Program-made: the position numbers and the translations under genes
Notes under the pieces: model-generated
Seen by the model: the letters and a program-made list of their open reading frames with translations, nothing else
Told to the model about the DNA's origin: nothing
Database searches by the model: none
Assembly (NCBI GenBank): GCA_039930945.1
Contig: JBDTSW010000079.1
Span: forward strand, 1 to 10,412
Direction: 5' to 3'
Source: JBDTSW01 sp039930945
GTDB lineage: Bacteria; Actinomycetota; Thermoleophilia; Solirubrobacterales; 70-9
Length of the DNA stretch: 10,412 bases
Shown here: piece after piece, positions 1 to 8,247 of the stretch
How the letters are laid out: every line of letters starts with the position of its first letter
How positions within the stretch are numbered: position 1 is the stretch's first letter

Positions 1-33
1 CAAGCCCCGGCCCGCGACAGGACCCGCGGACAG

Positions 34-2004
<1,971 letters not shown>

Positions 2005-2051
2005 CTCTGGATAATCGCCGCCTGCCAGCGGGGCCTTTTGGGCATGGTCAA

Positions 2052-2065
2052 GGGCCTAACGGCCC
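2052..2065 (-). other. Short hairpin in the hpt-ftsH gap
   Basis: A perfect 5-bp inverted repeat, GGGCC and GGCCC, with a 4-base loop lies in the 149-base hpt-ftsH gap (2005-2153). No U-run follows on the minus strand, so it is not a convincing Rho-independent terminator. It could be a minor leader structure or chance in GC-rich DNA. Confidence 0.25.
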
Positions 2066-2072
2066 GCAGTTC

Positions 2073-2081
2073 AGCCTACCA
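2073..2081 (-). promoter_or_regulatory. Possible extended -10 promoter for ftsH
   Basis: Read on the minus strand, the gap upstream of ftsH contains TGG-TAGGCT. This fits an extended -10 (TGn plus TAnnnT), a form common in actinomycete housekeeping promoters. No good -35 box stands 16-18 bases upstream. Transcription would start near 2066 and give a leader of about 60 bases. The 149-base gap, far longer than the other spacers in this string, is what makes a separate ftsH promoter plausible. This is an inference from a short motif only. Confidence 0.3.
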
Positions 2082-2153
2082 GCACCGATCAGCCACTCGT
2101 GGATGACTGCGGGCGGCCGGGCCGGGTGTCTCACCGCTCGAGACCGGGCTCCG

Positions 2154-2729
2154 TCAATCGTCGAGGACGGCGACGTAGCGGAGATTTCGGTAGCGCTGAT
2201 CGTGGTCGAGGCCGTAGCCGATCGCGAACCGATTCGCGATCTCGAAGCCGACGTAGCGAATCGGCAGGTCCACCCGCCGGCGATCGGGCTTGGTCAGCAG
2301 GGCGCACACCTCCAGCGAGGCCGGGTTGCGGGCCCTCAGGTTCTTGACCAGATAGTGGAGGGTGAGGCCCGAGTCGATGATGTCCTCGATCAGGAGGACA
2401 TCGCGGCCCTCGATCGCCGCCTCGAGATCCTTGAGGATCCGTACCACGCCTGAGGAATCGGTCGCGGACCCGTAGCTGGAGACGGCCATGAAGTCGACCT
2501 CGCAGTCGATCTCGAGCTCGCGCATGAGGTCGGCCAGGAAGGGCACGGCGCCCTTCAGCACCCCGATCAGCAGCAGGTCCCTGCCCTCATAGTCCCGGCT
2601 GATCTCGGCGCCGAGCGCCTTCACCCTGTCCTGCAGTTGCTCGGTCGAGACCAACACCTCGCCGATTGCGCCGGAATCACTGCCGCGGGAATCCTCGCCT
2701 TCGCGTCCGGTTTCGGCGGGTTCGTTCAC
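2154..2729 (-). CDS. hpt: Hypoxanthine phosphoribosyltransferase
   Basis: Cytosolic purine-salvage enzyme that joins hypoxanthine (and usually guanine) to PRPP to give IMP or GMP. With a GTG start at 2729 the product is 191 residues, close to the usual 175-200. The PRPP-binding signature VLLIEDIIDSGLTL is at 111-124; D119 matches the general base of human HPRT. K147 in LLTKPDRR and GFEIANRFAIGYGLDHD (161-177, with D175) match the purine-binding lysine and C-terminal loop. The GTG overlaps the tilS stop (GTGA, 4 bases), which indicates translational coupling and favours this start. A later GTG just before LVSTEQL would also give a family-like N-terminus. The same reading frame stays open far into tilS, but that extension is low-complexity Arg/Gly/Ala and is not part of the protein. 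tilS-hpt-ftsH is a conserved bacterial neighbourhood. Confidence 0.96.
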   Translation of the reverse strand: MNEPAETGREGEDSRGSDSGAIGEVLVSTEQLQDRVKALGAEISRDYEGRDLLLIGVLKGAVPFLADLMRELEIDCEVDFMAVSSYGSATDSSGVVRILKDLEAAIEGRDVLLIEDIIDSGLTLHYLVKNLRARNPASLEVCALLTKPDRRRVDLPIRYVGFEIANRFAIGYGLDHDQRYRNLRYVAVLDD

Positions 2730-4123
2730 TTCGTGCCTTCGTCGGAGAGGTGGGCGCTCAGCACCACGACCTCCTGGGTGTCTCGATCGAGCTTGAAGCG
2801 ATCGCCGACGGCGACTCCCGCGACCCAGGCGACATCGCCGCCCACGGTGACCACCGGCACGCTGTGACGGGCCGAGCGCGGGACGCCGCCCTCGCTGAAC
2901 AGGTCGCCCAGCGTCTTCGTGCCCTCCATGCCGAGTGGGCGCATGCGGTCGCCCTGGCGCCAGGTGCGCACCTCGATCTCCCCGGCCAGCGCGGCGGCGT
3001 CGAGCGTCGCCAGCTCGGGCCCGGCGGCGTCCACCGGGGCCGGATGGATCTCCGCCCGCACCTCCCAGCGCCCGACCCGAGCCCTGCCGGGCAGGCGCAG
3101 GGCCACCGGCTGTGGCGCCGCCTCGACCTCGGAGGAGGTGGCGAAGCCGATCATCCCGCTCTCGCAGACCGCGCGCAGGCCACCGCCGAGGTCGACCTCT
3201 CCTCCCTGGGGACGAGACGCGAGGCGGGTGATCTCGGCCGCGCGCGCCCGGCCCAGCGCCACCGGCCGCCCGGCGGCGCGCTCGGCGAGCGCTCGCAGGC
3301 AGAGCCGTCGCAGCGCCGGCTCGCGCCCGGCCACCTCCGCGGCGCCGACCGAGACGGCACCCGCGGGGGCACCCATCTCGCAAAGCGCCTCGAGCACGAC
3401 CCGCTCGAGCAAGGTCGCCTCCTCGGCAAGCTCGGCGCGGGTCTCGGCGATGTTGCGCTCGGCGGCGCCGCTGAGCTCGCGCAGCACCGGCAGGACCTGG
3501 GCCCGGAGCCGGTTGCGGGCGAACGCCAGGTCATGATTGGACTCGTCGTCGGCGAATGGCAGGCCGGCGGCGATCGCCAGCTCGCGGGTGCGGGTGCGAT
3601 CGAAGCCCAGCAGCGGGCGCACCACTTGGCCGCTGCGCGGCGCCAGGCCGAGCAGGCCGCGGGTGCCGGGTGAGACCGCGAGGCGGTAGAGGAGGGTCTC
3701 CGCCAGGTCGGTGCGGGTGTGCCCGGTGACCACCGCGGCGGCCCCGGCTCGGGCACGCAGGCGCTCGGCCGCCGAGTAGCGGGCCTCGCGAGCCGCAGCC
3801 TGGAGGTTGCCCTCGCCGAGGGTCGGCCGCTCCACGTGGAGGTCGATGCGCAGCTTGGCGCAAAGCTCACGGCAGACGCGCTCGTCGGCGCGGGCCGCAT
3901 CGCGCAGCCCGTAGTTGACGTGCAGCGCATGAACCTCCCCGGGGCCGAGCGCCCTGGCGAGCCCGCCGGCGGCGCAGGCCGAGTCGGGCCCGCCGGAGAT
4001 CAGCACCACGGCGGACGCGCCACGCTCCACCAAGCCCGTGTCGATCATCTCCGAGGCAAGCTCGGCAAGCGCCTCTCCTTTGCTGACCACGCCGGCGATC
4101 TTACGCCGCGCGTCACCCGGCAT
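2726..4123 (-). CDS. tilS: tRNA(Ile)-lysidine synthase TilS
   Basis: Converts the wobble cytidine of tRNA-Ile(CAU) to lysidine with ATP and lysine, changing its identity from methionine to isoleucine. It is normally essential. The 465-residue product has the N-type PP-loop SGGPDS at 43-48, a conserved VTGHTRTDLAETLLYRL segment at 132-148 (canonical GHxxDDxxET form) and the RNRLR motif at 203-207. A helical middle region follows. The C-terminal substrate-binding domain is present, with RTWRQGDRMRPLGM at 386-399 and WVAGVAVGDRF at 433-443. Many actinomycete TilS proteins are shorter and lack this domain, so full length is worth noting. The ATG at 4123 lies 12 bases after the cyclase stop, with a G-rich stretch just before it. 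An internal ATG at residue 27 would also leave the PP-loop intact. The 3' end overlaps hpt by 4 bases. Confidence 0.95.
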   Translation of the reverse strand: MPGDARRKIAGVVSKGEALAELASEMIDTGLVERGASAVVLISGGPDSACAAGGLARALGPGEVHALHVNYGLRDAARADERVCRELCAKLRIDLHVERPTLGEGNLQAAAREARYSAAERLRARAGAAAVVTGHTRTDLAETLLYRLAVSPGTRGLLGLAPRSGQVVRPLLGFDRTRTRELAIAAGLPFADDESNHDLAFARNRLRAQVLPVLRELSGAAERNIAETRAELAEEATLLERVVLEALCEMGAPAGAVSVGAAEVAGREPALRRLCLRALAERAAGRPVALGRARAAEITRLASRPQGGEVDLGGGLRAVCESGMIGFATSSEVEAAPQPVALRLPGRARVGRWEVRAEIHPAPVDAAGPELATLDAAALAGEIEVRTWRQGDRMRPLGMEGTKTLGDLFSEGGVPRSARHSVPVVTVGGDVAWVAGVAVGDRFKLDRDTQEVVVLSAHLSDEGTK

Positions 4124-4135
4124 TCCCCCGCCCCG

Positions 4136-5326
4136 CTACCCCTGCGGGTCGGGCGCCCCGGCGACGAACAGCTCGACCGCCTCCGACAGGCCCTTCAGGT
4201 CCACGCGGCCGATCGGGTCGAACTTGAGGTAGTCAGATCTGCCGATCCCGTCGACGACCGCCGTGGTCACCATCACCTCGCCGCCGAGCGCGCGGGCGAC
4301 GACGCGGTGGGTCAGGTTGACGTCGTTGCCGAAGTAGTCGCCGTCGCGGTACACGGCGTTGCCGTAGTGCAATCCGACGCGCGGCTGCGGGCGCTCGGGG
4401 AAGAGGCCGAGGAAGCCGACGGCCCACTCGGTCAACGCCCCGGGCTCGGGTGAGACGATCATCACCTCGTCGCCGATCGTCTTCACGATCAGGGCCTTGC
4501 TCGGCAGCGTCGCCTCGACGGTCTCGACGAAGCGCTCGACCAGGTCGAGCGCCTCCTCGTCGCCCTCCTCCTCGGTGTAGCGGGTGAACCCGGTGAGGTC
4601 GACGAAGCAGAACGCCATCTTCACTCGCCCCAACGTTCCCGGATCCAACTCGGCCTCCATGTGGCCGACCACGTCCTGCTCCATATAGAAGCGGAGATAG
4701 CGCTGGTGCACGTACTCCATCAGCGGCGAGGTCAGCGGCAGCAGGTCGCGGACGAGCCCCTCCATCTCCTCGGCCATCTCCAGCGCGTCCACGCCCTGGC
4801 GGATCAGCGGCTGGTGCACGTACTGGTGGAAGACCCGCACCTCGGCCTCGGAGATCTTGCGGATCGACTGCGCGTAGACGCGGACCAGTTGCAGCACCGC
4901 CACCAGGGGGAAGCCCGCCTTCAGCACCTCGGCGATCAGCGACATCGCCGCGGCGTCCCCCTCGCTCAGCGTTCCCTCGAGCGCGGTGGGTGTGCCCAGC
5001 AGGGACATGATCCGCTCGATCAGCTCCTGCTCGAGCCCGGACCGCTCCGCGGCCTCGGCCGGGCTGTGGACGCGGTGGGTCTCGGGCAGGAGGTCCTCGA
5101 CGTAGCCGAACGCGAGCCGGCCGTCGCGGACGGCCCGGCGAAGCTCGCCGAGCGAATGCCCCCGCTCGCGCATCCTCGCGACCACGCGGGCCTGGGCGGC
5201 GGCGGCGCGGGTCCAGCGACCCCCGCTCACCGGCACGACTCGCTTCTCGGCCCAGCGCTTCAGCGTCGAGGAGGAGACGCCGGAGATGCGAGCGGCCTCG
5301 CTGAGGGAGATGACGTCGTCGGCCAT
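4136..5326 (-). CDS. MerR-type HTH / class III adenylate cyclase fusion
   Basis: Predicted cytosolic cyclase making cAMP from ATP, with an N-terminal DNA-binding-like domain. From the ATG at 5326 (396 residues), residues about 4-65 read as a MerR-family HTH and wing: SLSEAARISGVSSSTLKRW, then ARMRERGHSLGELRRAV. The middle (about 95-215) is helical and resembles the regulatory region of mycobacterial pH-sensing cyclases. The cyclase homology domain (about 235-390) keeps every canonical catalytic residue: metal-binding D243 (FVDLTGF) and D286 (GDE), adenine-selecting K282 and D330, and transition-state N337 and R341 (NLTHR). The K/D pair predicts adenylate rather than guanylate cyclase activity. 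No membrane segment is visible. A TTG at 5362, overlapping the upstream stop as TTGA, would add 12 residues (408 in all); I prefer the ATG because the HTH begins right after it. It lies 12 bases before tilS, so it is probably co-transcribed. Confidence 0.9.
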   Translation of the reverse strand: MADDVISLSEAARISGVSSSTLKRWAEKRVVPVSGGRWTRAAAAQARVVARMRERGHSLGELRRAVRDGRLAFGYVEDLLPETHRVHSPAEAAERSGLEQELIERIMSLLGTPTALEGTLSEGDAAAMSLIAEVLKAGFPLVAVLQLVRVYAQSIRKISEAEVRVFHQYVHQPLIRQGVDALEMAEEMEGLVRDLLPLTSPLMEYVHQRYLRFYMEQDVVGHMEAELDPGTLGRVKMAFCFVDLTGFTRYTEEEGDEEALDLVERFVETVEATLPSKALIVKTIGDEVMIVSPEPGALTEWAVGFLGLFPERPQPRVGLHYGNAVYRDGDYFGNDVNLTHRVVARALGGEVMVTTAVVDGIGRSDYLKFDPIGRVDLKGLSEAVELFVAGAPDPQG

Positions 5327-5358
5327 GGTCTCGTCGCTGCGCCCGCCCCGGCGGGCAG

Positions 5359-5829
5359 TCAACGGCCTGCGGCGGCGGCTCGGTCCGGGTGGGAGGCGTT
5401 GACGATCCGCCGGTAGTGCTCGCAGACCAGGCGCAGCGCGGGCACGTACAGAAGCGCCGCATTCGCCCTGCCGTCGAAGCGGACGTGGCGGCGGGCGATC
5501 CCGATCGCCAGGCTCTCGCGGCCCTGCAGGTAGGCGTTGGCGACCTCGGAGTCCATCGTCAGCTCGAGCTTGGGGTCGAAGCTGCGGTCGTCCGCGAACT
5601 CCCAGCGAAGGTGGTGGTCGGGATCAACGCTCGGCGCGACGTTGAGCACCAGGTCGAGATTCGGGATCTCGAAGCGAACGCTGAGGCCGACGCCGCGAAG
5701 CAGCGGGCCGGCGAAGTCGTCGGAGTCCACGGCCTGCAGCGTCCGGTCCAAGAGCTCGCGCAACTCTGCGCGCGAGCGGATCGCCGGGCCTTCGCCCCGA
5801 TCTCCCTGCAAGGCCAGCGTGCTGCCCAT
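5359..5829 (-). CDS. SCP2-like sterol/lipid-binding domain protein
   Basis: A 156-residue single-domain protein that looks like an SCP2 sterol-carrier fold. The core runs from about 20 to 140, and the most telling part is LELTMDSEVANAYLQGRESL (88-107) followed by AIGIARRHVRFDGRANAALL. SCP2 domains bind lipids or acyl-CoA in a hydrophobic tunnel; the ligand here cannot be read from sequence. There is no signal peptide or membrane segment. It starts at an ATG 37 bases after the acyltransferase stop, without a clear Shine-Dalgarno, and its stop touches the alternative TTG start of the cyclase. Its place beside a PlsC-type acyltransferase supports a lipid-related role. The family assignment rests on pattern recognition of the C-terminal half and is less secure than those of its neighbours. 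Confidence 0.75.
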   Translation of the reverse strand: MGSTLALQGDRGEGPAIRSRAELRELLDRTLQAVDSDDFAGPLLRGVGLSVRFEIPNLDLVLNVAPSVDPDHHLRWEFADDRSFDPKLELTMDSEVANAYLQGRESLAIGIARRHVRFDGRANAALLYVPALRLVCEHYRRIVNASHPDRAAAAGR

Positions 5830-5866
5830 CGGGCAAGTCTATGGGGGCCTGGGACCACCCATCCAG

Positions 5867-6823
5867 TCAGAGGAACGCCGAGGGGCGCTGGGCGAGGTTG
5901 GTGTGGAGCTTCTGCTGGATCGTCTCGCGAACCTGCTCGGAGACGTCGACGACGAGCCGCCGGTCCTCGGCCGCGTCGGGGCCGTGCCCGCCGAGGTCGA
6001 TCGGCTCGCAGAACTCGATCCGCCAGCGCGAGGGCAACGGGATCAGCCCCGCCGCCCCGAGCCAGGGGAAGGTGGGCGTGATCGGCACGAACGGCGCGCC
6101 GACCGCGCGGGCGAGAATGCGGCTCTCGGCCAGCTTCGGGTAGATCTCCTCGGAGCCGACGACCGCGACCGGGATGATCGGCGCGCCGGTGCGCAGCGCC
6201 ACCTCGACGAAACCGCCCCGCCCGAACCGCTGCAGCCTGTAGCGCTCGGAGAAGGGCTTGCCGGTCCCCTTGACGCCCTCGGGGAAGGCCATCACCAGCT
6301 CCTCCTGGCGCAGCAGGCGGATCGCGTTGAAGGGGCTTGCAGGGACGCCGCCGACCCGGCGCATGAACGACGACAGGAAGGGCAGCGAGAAGGCCCAGTC
6401 CAGGACCATGAACCTGGCCCACCGCGGCAACGGGTGCTCCTTCATGATCGCGCCGAGAATCATCGAAGCGTCGAAGGGGAAGAGCGAGCCGGCGTGATTG
6501 GAAACCAGCAGCCCGCGGCCGTGGGCGGGGACGTTGCGCACCCCCGTGGCCTCGACCCTCCACCAGATGTCGTAGAGGAACTCGAACACCGGATAGACGG
6601 CCTCGGCGTAGTCTGAGTCGAAGCCCCACTCGTCCTCGTCGTACTCGCCCCGGGCCCTGCGAGCGAGCACCTCGAGGGCGCCCCGCAGGCGCTCCGGAAC
6701 TGCCGTCGCCGCCGTCTCGGCGGCGCTGAGCGGATCGAGCCCGCCCTCGACTTCGAGGCGCAGCCGGCGGAGGAAGTCCGCCAAGGCCTCGGGCGCTTGG
6801 GCGCGTACGGCTGACGGGCTCAT
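5867..6823 (-). CDS. PlsC-family lysophospholipid acyltransferase
   Basis: Predicted to acylate a glycerophospholipid or related alcohol at the inner face of the membrane. The 318-residue product has a charged N-terminal extension (about 1-85), then the PlsC fold. Block I is LLVSNHAGSLFPFD at 105-118: the catalytic N109-H110 pair is present, but the aspartate (D118) is seven residues after the histidine, not the usual four. The block III glutamate is in AFPEG (179-183), and PIIPVAVVGSEE (215-226) matches the following block. The H-x7-D spacing occurs in a diverged 1-acylglycerol-phosphate acyltransferase-like group, so the exact acceptor is uncertain and no plsC symbol is given. The ATG overlaps the stop of the epimerase C-terminal part (ATGA), so translation is probably coupled to the gene broken just upstream. 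Confidence 0.9.
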   Translation of the reverse strand: MSPSAVRAQAPEALADFLRRLRLEVEGGLDPLSAAETAATAVPERLRGALEVLARRARGEYDEDEWGFDSDYAEAVYPVFEFLYDIWWRVEATGVRNVPAHGRGLLVSNHAGSLFPFDASMILGAIMKEHPLPRWARFMVLDWAFSLPFLSSFMRRVGGVPASPFNAIRLLRQEELVMAFPEGVKGTGKPFSERYRLQRFGRGGFVEVALRTGAPIIPVAVVGSEEIYPKLAESRILARAVGAPFVPITPTFPWLGAAGLIPLPSRWRIEFCEPIDLGGHGPDAAEDRRLVVDVSEQVRETIQQKLHTNLAQRPSAFL

Positions 6824-7329
6824 CGCGATGCTCCGGCGAAGCGGTCCACCAGCGTGCCGGGGTGCAGGGACGGGCCCAGCTTGCGCCCTCGCAGGCTGGC
6901 GGCGAACGCCCGCACCGTGGCCTCGGCGTCGGATGCGGGCTCGAAGCCGACCTCCTCGATCAGGCGCGAGTTGTCGACCCCGCGGCCGAAGCGCAGGAAG
7001 CGCACCGCGTCACCGTAGAGCGCGCCGGTGCCGAGCCGATCCCCGAGCCGGGTCAGCGCCGACTCGAACAGCGGGTGCGGGACCGGCAGCGACGGACGTC
7101 GCGCCAGCCGAAGCGTGCGGCTGAGCGAGATCGCGCCGCTGGGGGCGACGTTGACCACGCCGCGTACCGGGTTTCGGATCGCGGCCAGCAGGGCCGCGGT
7201 GGCGTCGTCGGTGTGGATCAGCTGCAGGCGGGGGTCGAAGCCGAGCTGGGTCGGGACCACCGGCAGCGACAGGTAGCGCGCCAACGGCGTGTCGAGGTCC
7301 GGGCCGATCTCGGGCTGGTAGCGCAGCAT
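6820..7329 (-). CDS. C-terminal fragment of the split epimerase
   Basis: The 169-residue product of the second frame, opening at an ATG inside the downstream copy of the 11-bp repeat. It holds the substrate-side half of the epimerase: DTPLARYLSLPVVPTQLGF near the start, then LQLIHTDDATAALLAAI. No good Shine-Dalgarno precedes this ATG. It overlaps the other fragment by 112 bases, so separate translation would need re-initiation. Its stop overlaps the acyltransferase start (ATGA). Confidence 0.6.
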   Translation of the reverse strand: MLRYQPEIGPDLDTPLARYLSLPVVPTQLGFDPRLQLIHTDDATAALLAAIRNPVRGVVNVAPSGAISLSRTLRLARRPSLPVPHPLFESALTRLGDRLGTGALYGDAVRFLRFGRGVDNSRLIEEVGFEPASDAEATVRAFAASLRGRKLGPSLHPGTLVDRFAGASR

Positions 7330-7847
7330 GCACGCAGCATGCAGCAGGTGATCGCCGGGTGGCGGCGGGCGGGGTTGGAGAAGTACCGCTCGAGCTCGGA
7401 GATGTCGCGCTGGAAGCGCGTGCGCAGCGGCGCCTGCCCGGCGAGCTCCTCGGTGAAGAACAGGGGGGCGGCGCCCTCGCAGCCGTAGATGGCCCCCGAG
7501 CCGCGGACGATCACCCGCTGCAGCGCCTCGGTCCGCTCGCAGGCGGCGAGCAGCTGCAGCGTGCCGATCACGTTGATGTCGTGCAGCATCCGCGCCGGCT
7601 TCCCGGGCTCGGGATGGAAGAGGATGCCGCAGTGGACGACGGTGTCGGCGTCGGTCGAAGCCAGGATCCGCGAAAGCACCGGGTTGCGGATGTCGACCTC
7701 GATGAACTCGGTGCGCTCGAGCTCGGTTGCCGGCGGCCGGTTGTCGATTCCGGCCAGATAGGAGACCTCGGGGTCGCGCTCGAGCCGCTGGGCGATCTCG
7801 GATCCCGACCGGCTCGAGACACCGGTGATCACAACCCGGCGGCCCAT
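7218..7847 (-). CDS. N-terminal fragment of the split epimerase
   Basis: The 209-residue product of the first frame. Residues 1-172 carry the NAD-binding Rossmann half of an extended SDR. Residues 173-209 are a nonsense tail caused by the frame change at the 11-bp duplication and have no family character. Without the C-terminal substrate-binding half the fragment is unlikely to act as an epimerase, though it could still fold and bind NAD. Confidence 0.6.
   Translation of the reverse strand: MGRRVVITGVSSRSGSEIAQRLERDPEVSYLAGIDNRPPATELERTEFIEVDIRNPVLSRILASTDADTVVHCGILFHPEPGKPARMLHDINVIGTLQLLAACERTEALQRVIVRGSGAIYGCEGAAPLFFTEELAGQAPLRTRFQRDISELERYFSNPARRHPAITCCMLRACCATSPRSARTSTRRWRATCRCRWSRPSSASTPACS
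7322..7343 (-). repeat. 11-bp tandem duplication (two copies)
   Basis: Two perfect adjacent copies of TGCATGCTGCG on the minus strand (plus-strand copies at 7322-7332 and 7333-7343). Eleven is not a multiple of three, so the second copy shifts the epimerase frame. One copy alone would restore it. Replication slippage at such a repeat can delete one copy, so the state could be reversible. Confidence 0.95.
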
Positions 7848-7850
7848 TAT

Positions 7851-8225
7851 CTAATCCTCACCCTTAGAGTTAGGCTTTGGGTCGGCGCCCGGTTCCTCTC
7901 CCCCGCCCCGGTCTTGTCCCCCGGTCTCGGGGCGCAGGCTCTCCTCGACCTCCGCCAGCCGACGCTCGAGGTGCTCGATCCGCCGCGCCAGCTCGGCGCC
8001 GGCGTCCTGGCCACGCCGCGCCAGCCCGGCGCCGGCAACCTGGCCCCGCCGGGTGATGTCGTCGCGCGCCTCGCGTCCCCGGCGCGCGACCTCGTCGACC
8101 AGGTCGGCCGCGCGCTCGCGGGTGCCCGCGGCCGAACCGGCGGTCGCCTGCAGGGTGCGCTCGATCGCCTCCCGGAGGGCGTCGCCGACGCCGCGGTCGC
8201 TGGTGTCTTCGCGACCGTCGTTCAA
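7851..8225 (-). CDS. Small coiled-coil protein with 11-residue repeats
   Basis: A 124-residue charged, helical protein of unknown function and the first gene of the minus-strand string. Residues 46-89 form four consecutive 11-residue units, beginning at V46, I57, L68 and L79. Three of the four follow the pattern hydrophobic-Ala/Thr-Arg-Arg-Gly, and the fourth keeps Ala-Arg-Arg. The helix continues through IEHLERRLAEVEESL (83-97) and ends in a polar Gly/Pro/Asp tail (about 98-124). There is no signal peptide, membrane span or cysteine. A helical repeat of this kind resembles phasin-like or amphipathic lipid-surface proteins, which would suit the lipid genes downstream, but that is inference. 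I chose the TTG at 8225 because it is the only plausible start that does not overlap the divergent gene at 8248. The same frame is open further upstream, to another TTG at 8363. Its stop is 3 bases before the epimerase ATG. Confidence 0.7.
   Translation of the reverse strand: MNDGREDTSDRGVGDALREAIERTLQATAGSAAGTRERAADLVDEVARRGREARDDITRRGQVAGAGLARRGQDAGAELARRIEHLERRLAEVEESLRPETGGQDRGGGEEPGADPKPNSKGED
7959..8090 (-). repeat. Four in-frame 33-bp repeat units
   Basis: These bases encode the four 11-residue units of the coiled-coil protein. Units 3 and 4 are also close at the DNA level, sharing GAC-GCCGGCGCC and CTGGCGCGGCG blocks one unit apart, which points to recent internal duplication. The first unit is more diverged. 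Confidence 0.7.
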
Positions 8226-8247
8226 GGCTGGGAAGCTTAGTTGAGCG
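8226..8247. promoter_or_regulatory. 22-bp divergent start region
   Basis: Only 22 bases separate the TTG of the minus-strand coiled-coil gene from the ATG of the plus-strand phosphorylase gene. On the minus strand TAAGCT, a TAnnnT -10-like box, ends 8 bases before the TTG, which would suit a leaderless or nearly leaderless transcript. No good -35 box or plus-strand promoter is visible. Any promoters must lie largely inside the opposing gene. The evidence is position and one short motif. Confidence 0.3.

Larger units (their letters stand above)
6820..7847 (-). pseudogene. NAD-dependent epimerase/SDR gene split by an 11-bp tandem duplication
   Basis: Two overlapping reading frames encode the two halves of one extended-SDR sugar epimerase/dehydratase-like protein. 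The N-terminal half (from 7847) has the Rossmann motif ITGVSSRSG (7-15) and GSGAIYG (116-122). It stays family-like up to AITCCMLR (165-172), then becomes an Arg/Ser/Cys-rich out-of-frame tail. The family-like sequence resumes in another frame at MLRYQPEIGPDLDTPL. The switch falls exactly on two copies of TGCATGCTGCG (7322-7343). Removing one copy joins the halves without a seam into 338 residues, normal for the family. The start has AGGA seven bases upstream and lies 3 bases after the preceding gene. The usual SDR YxxxK reads FQRDI (145-149), which may be a family trait or a lost active site. Genuine inactivation and a sequence or assembly error cannot be told apart here. Confidence 0.85.

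Noticed and set aside
2040..2066. Rho-independent terminator between hpt and ftsH
   Set aside because: The stem is only five base pairs and no T-run follows on the minus strand.
2730..3383. Upstream extension of the hpt frame across tilS
   Set aside because: The extension is low-complexity Arg/Gly/Ala and overlaps the well-supported tilS. The Hpt fold begins after the GTG at 2729.
4233..5462. Second minus-strand frame of 409 residues over the cyclase
   Set aside because: It is an Arg/Gly/Pro-rich out-of-frame shadow. The cyclase frame carries all the motifs.
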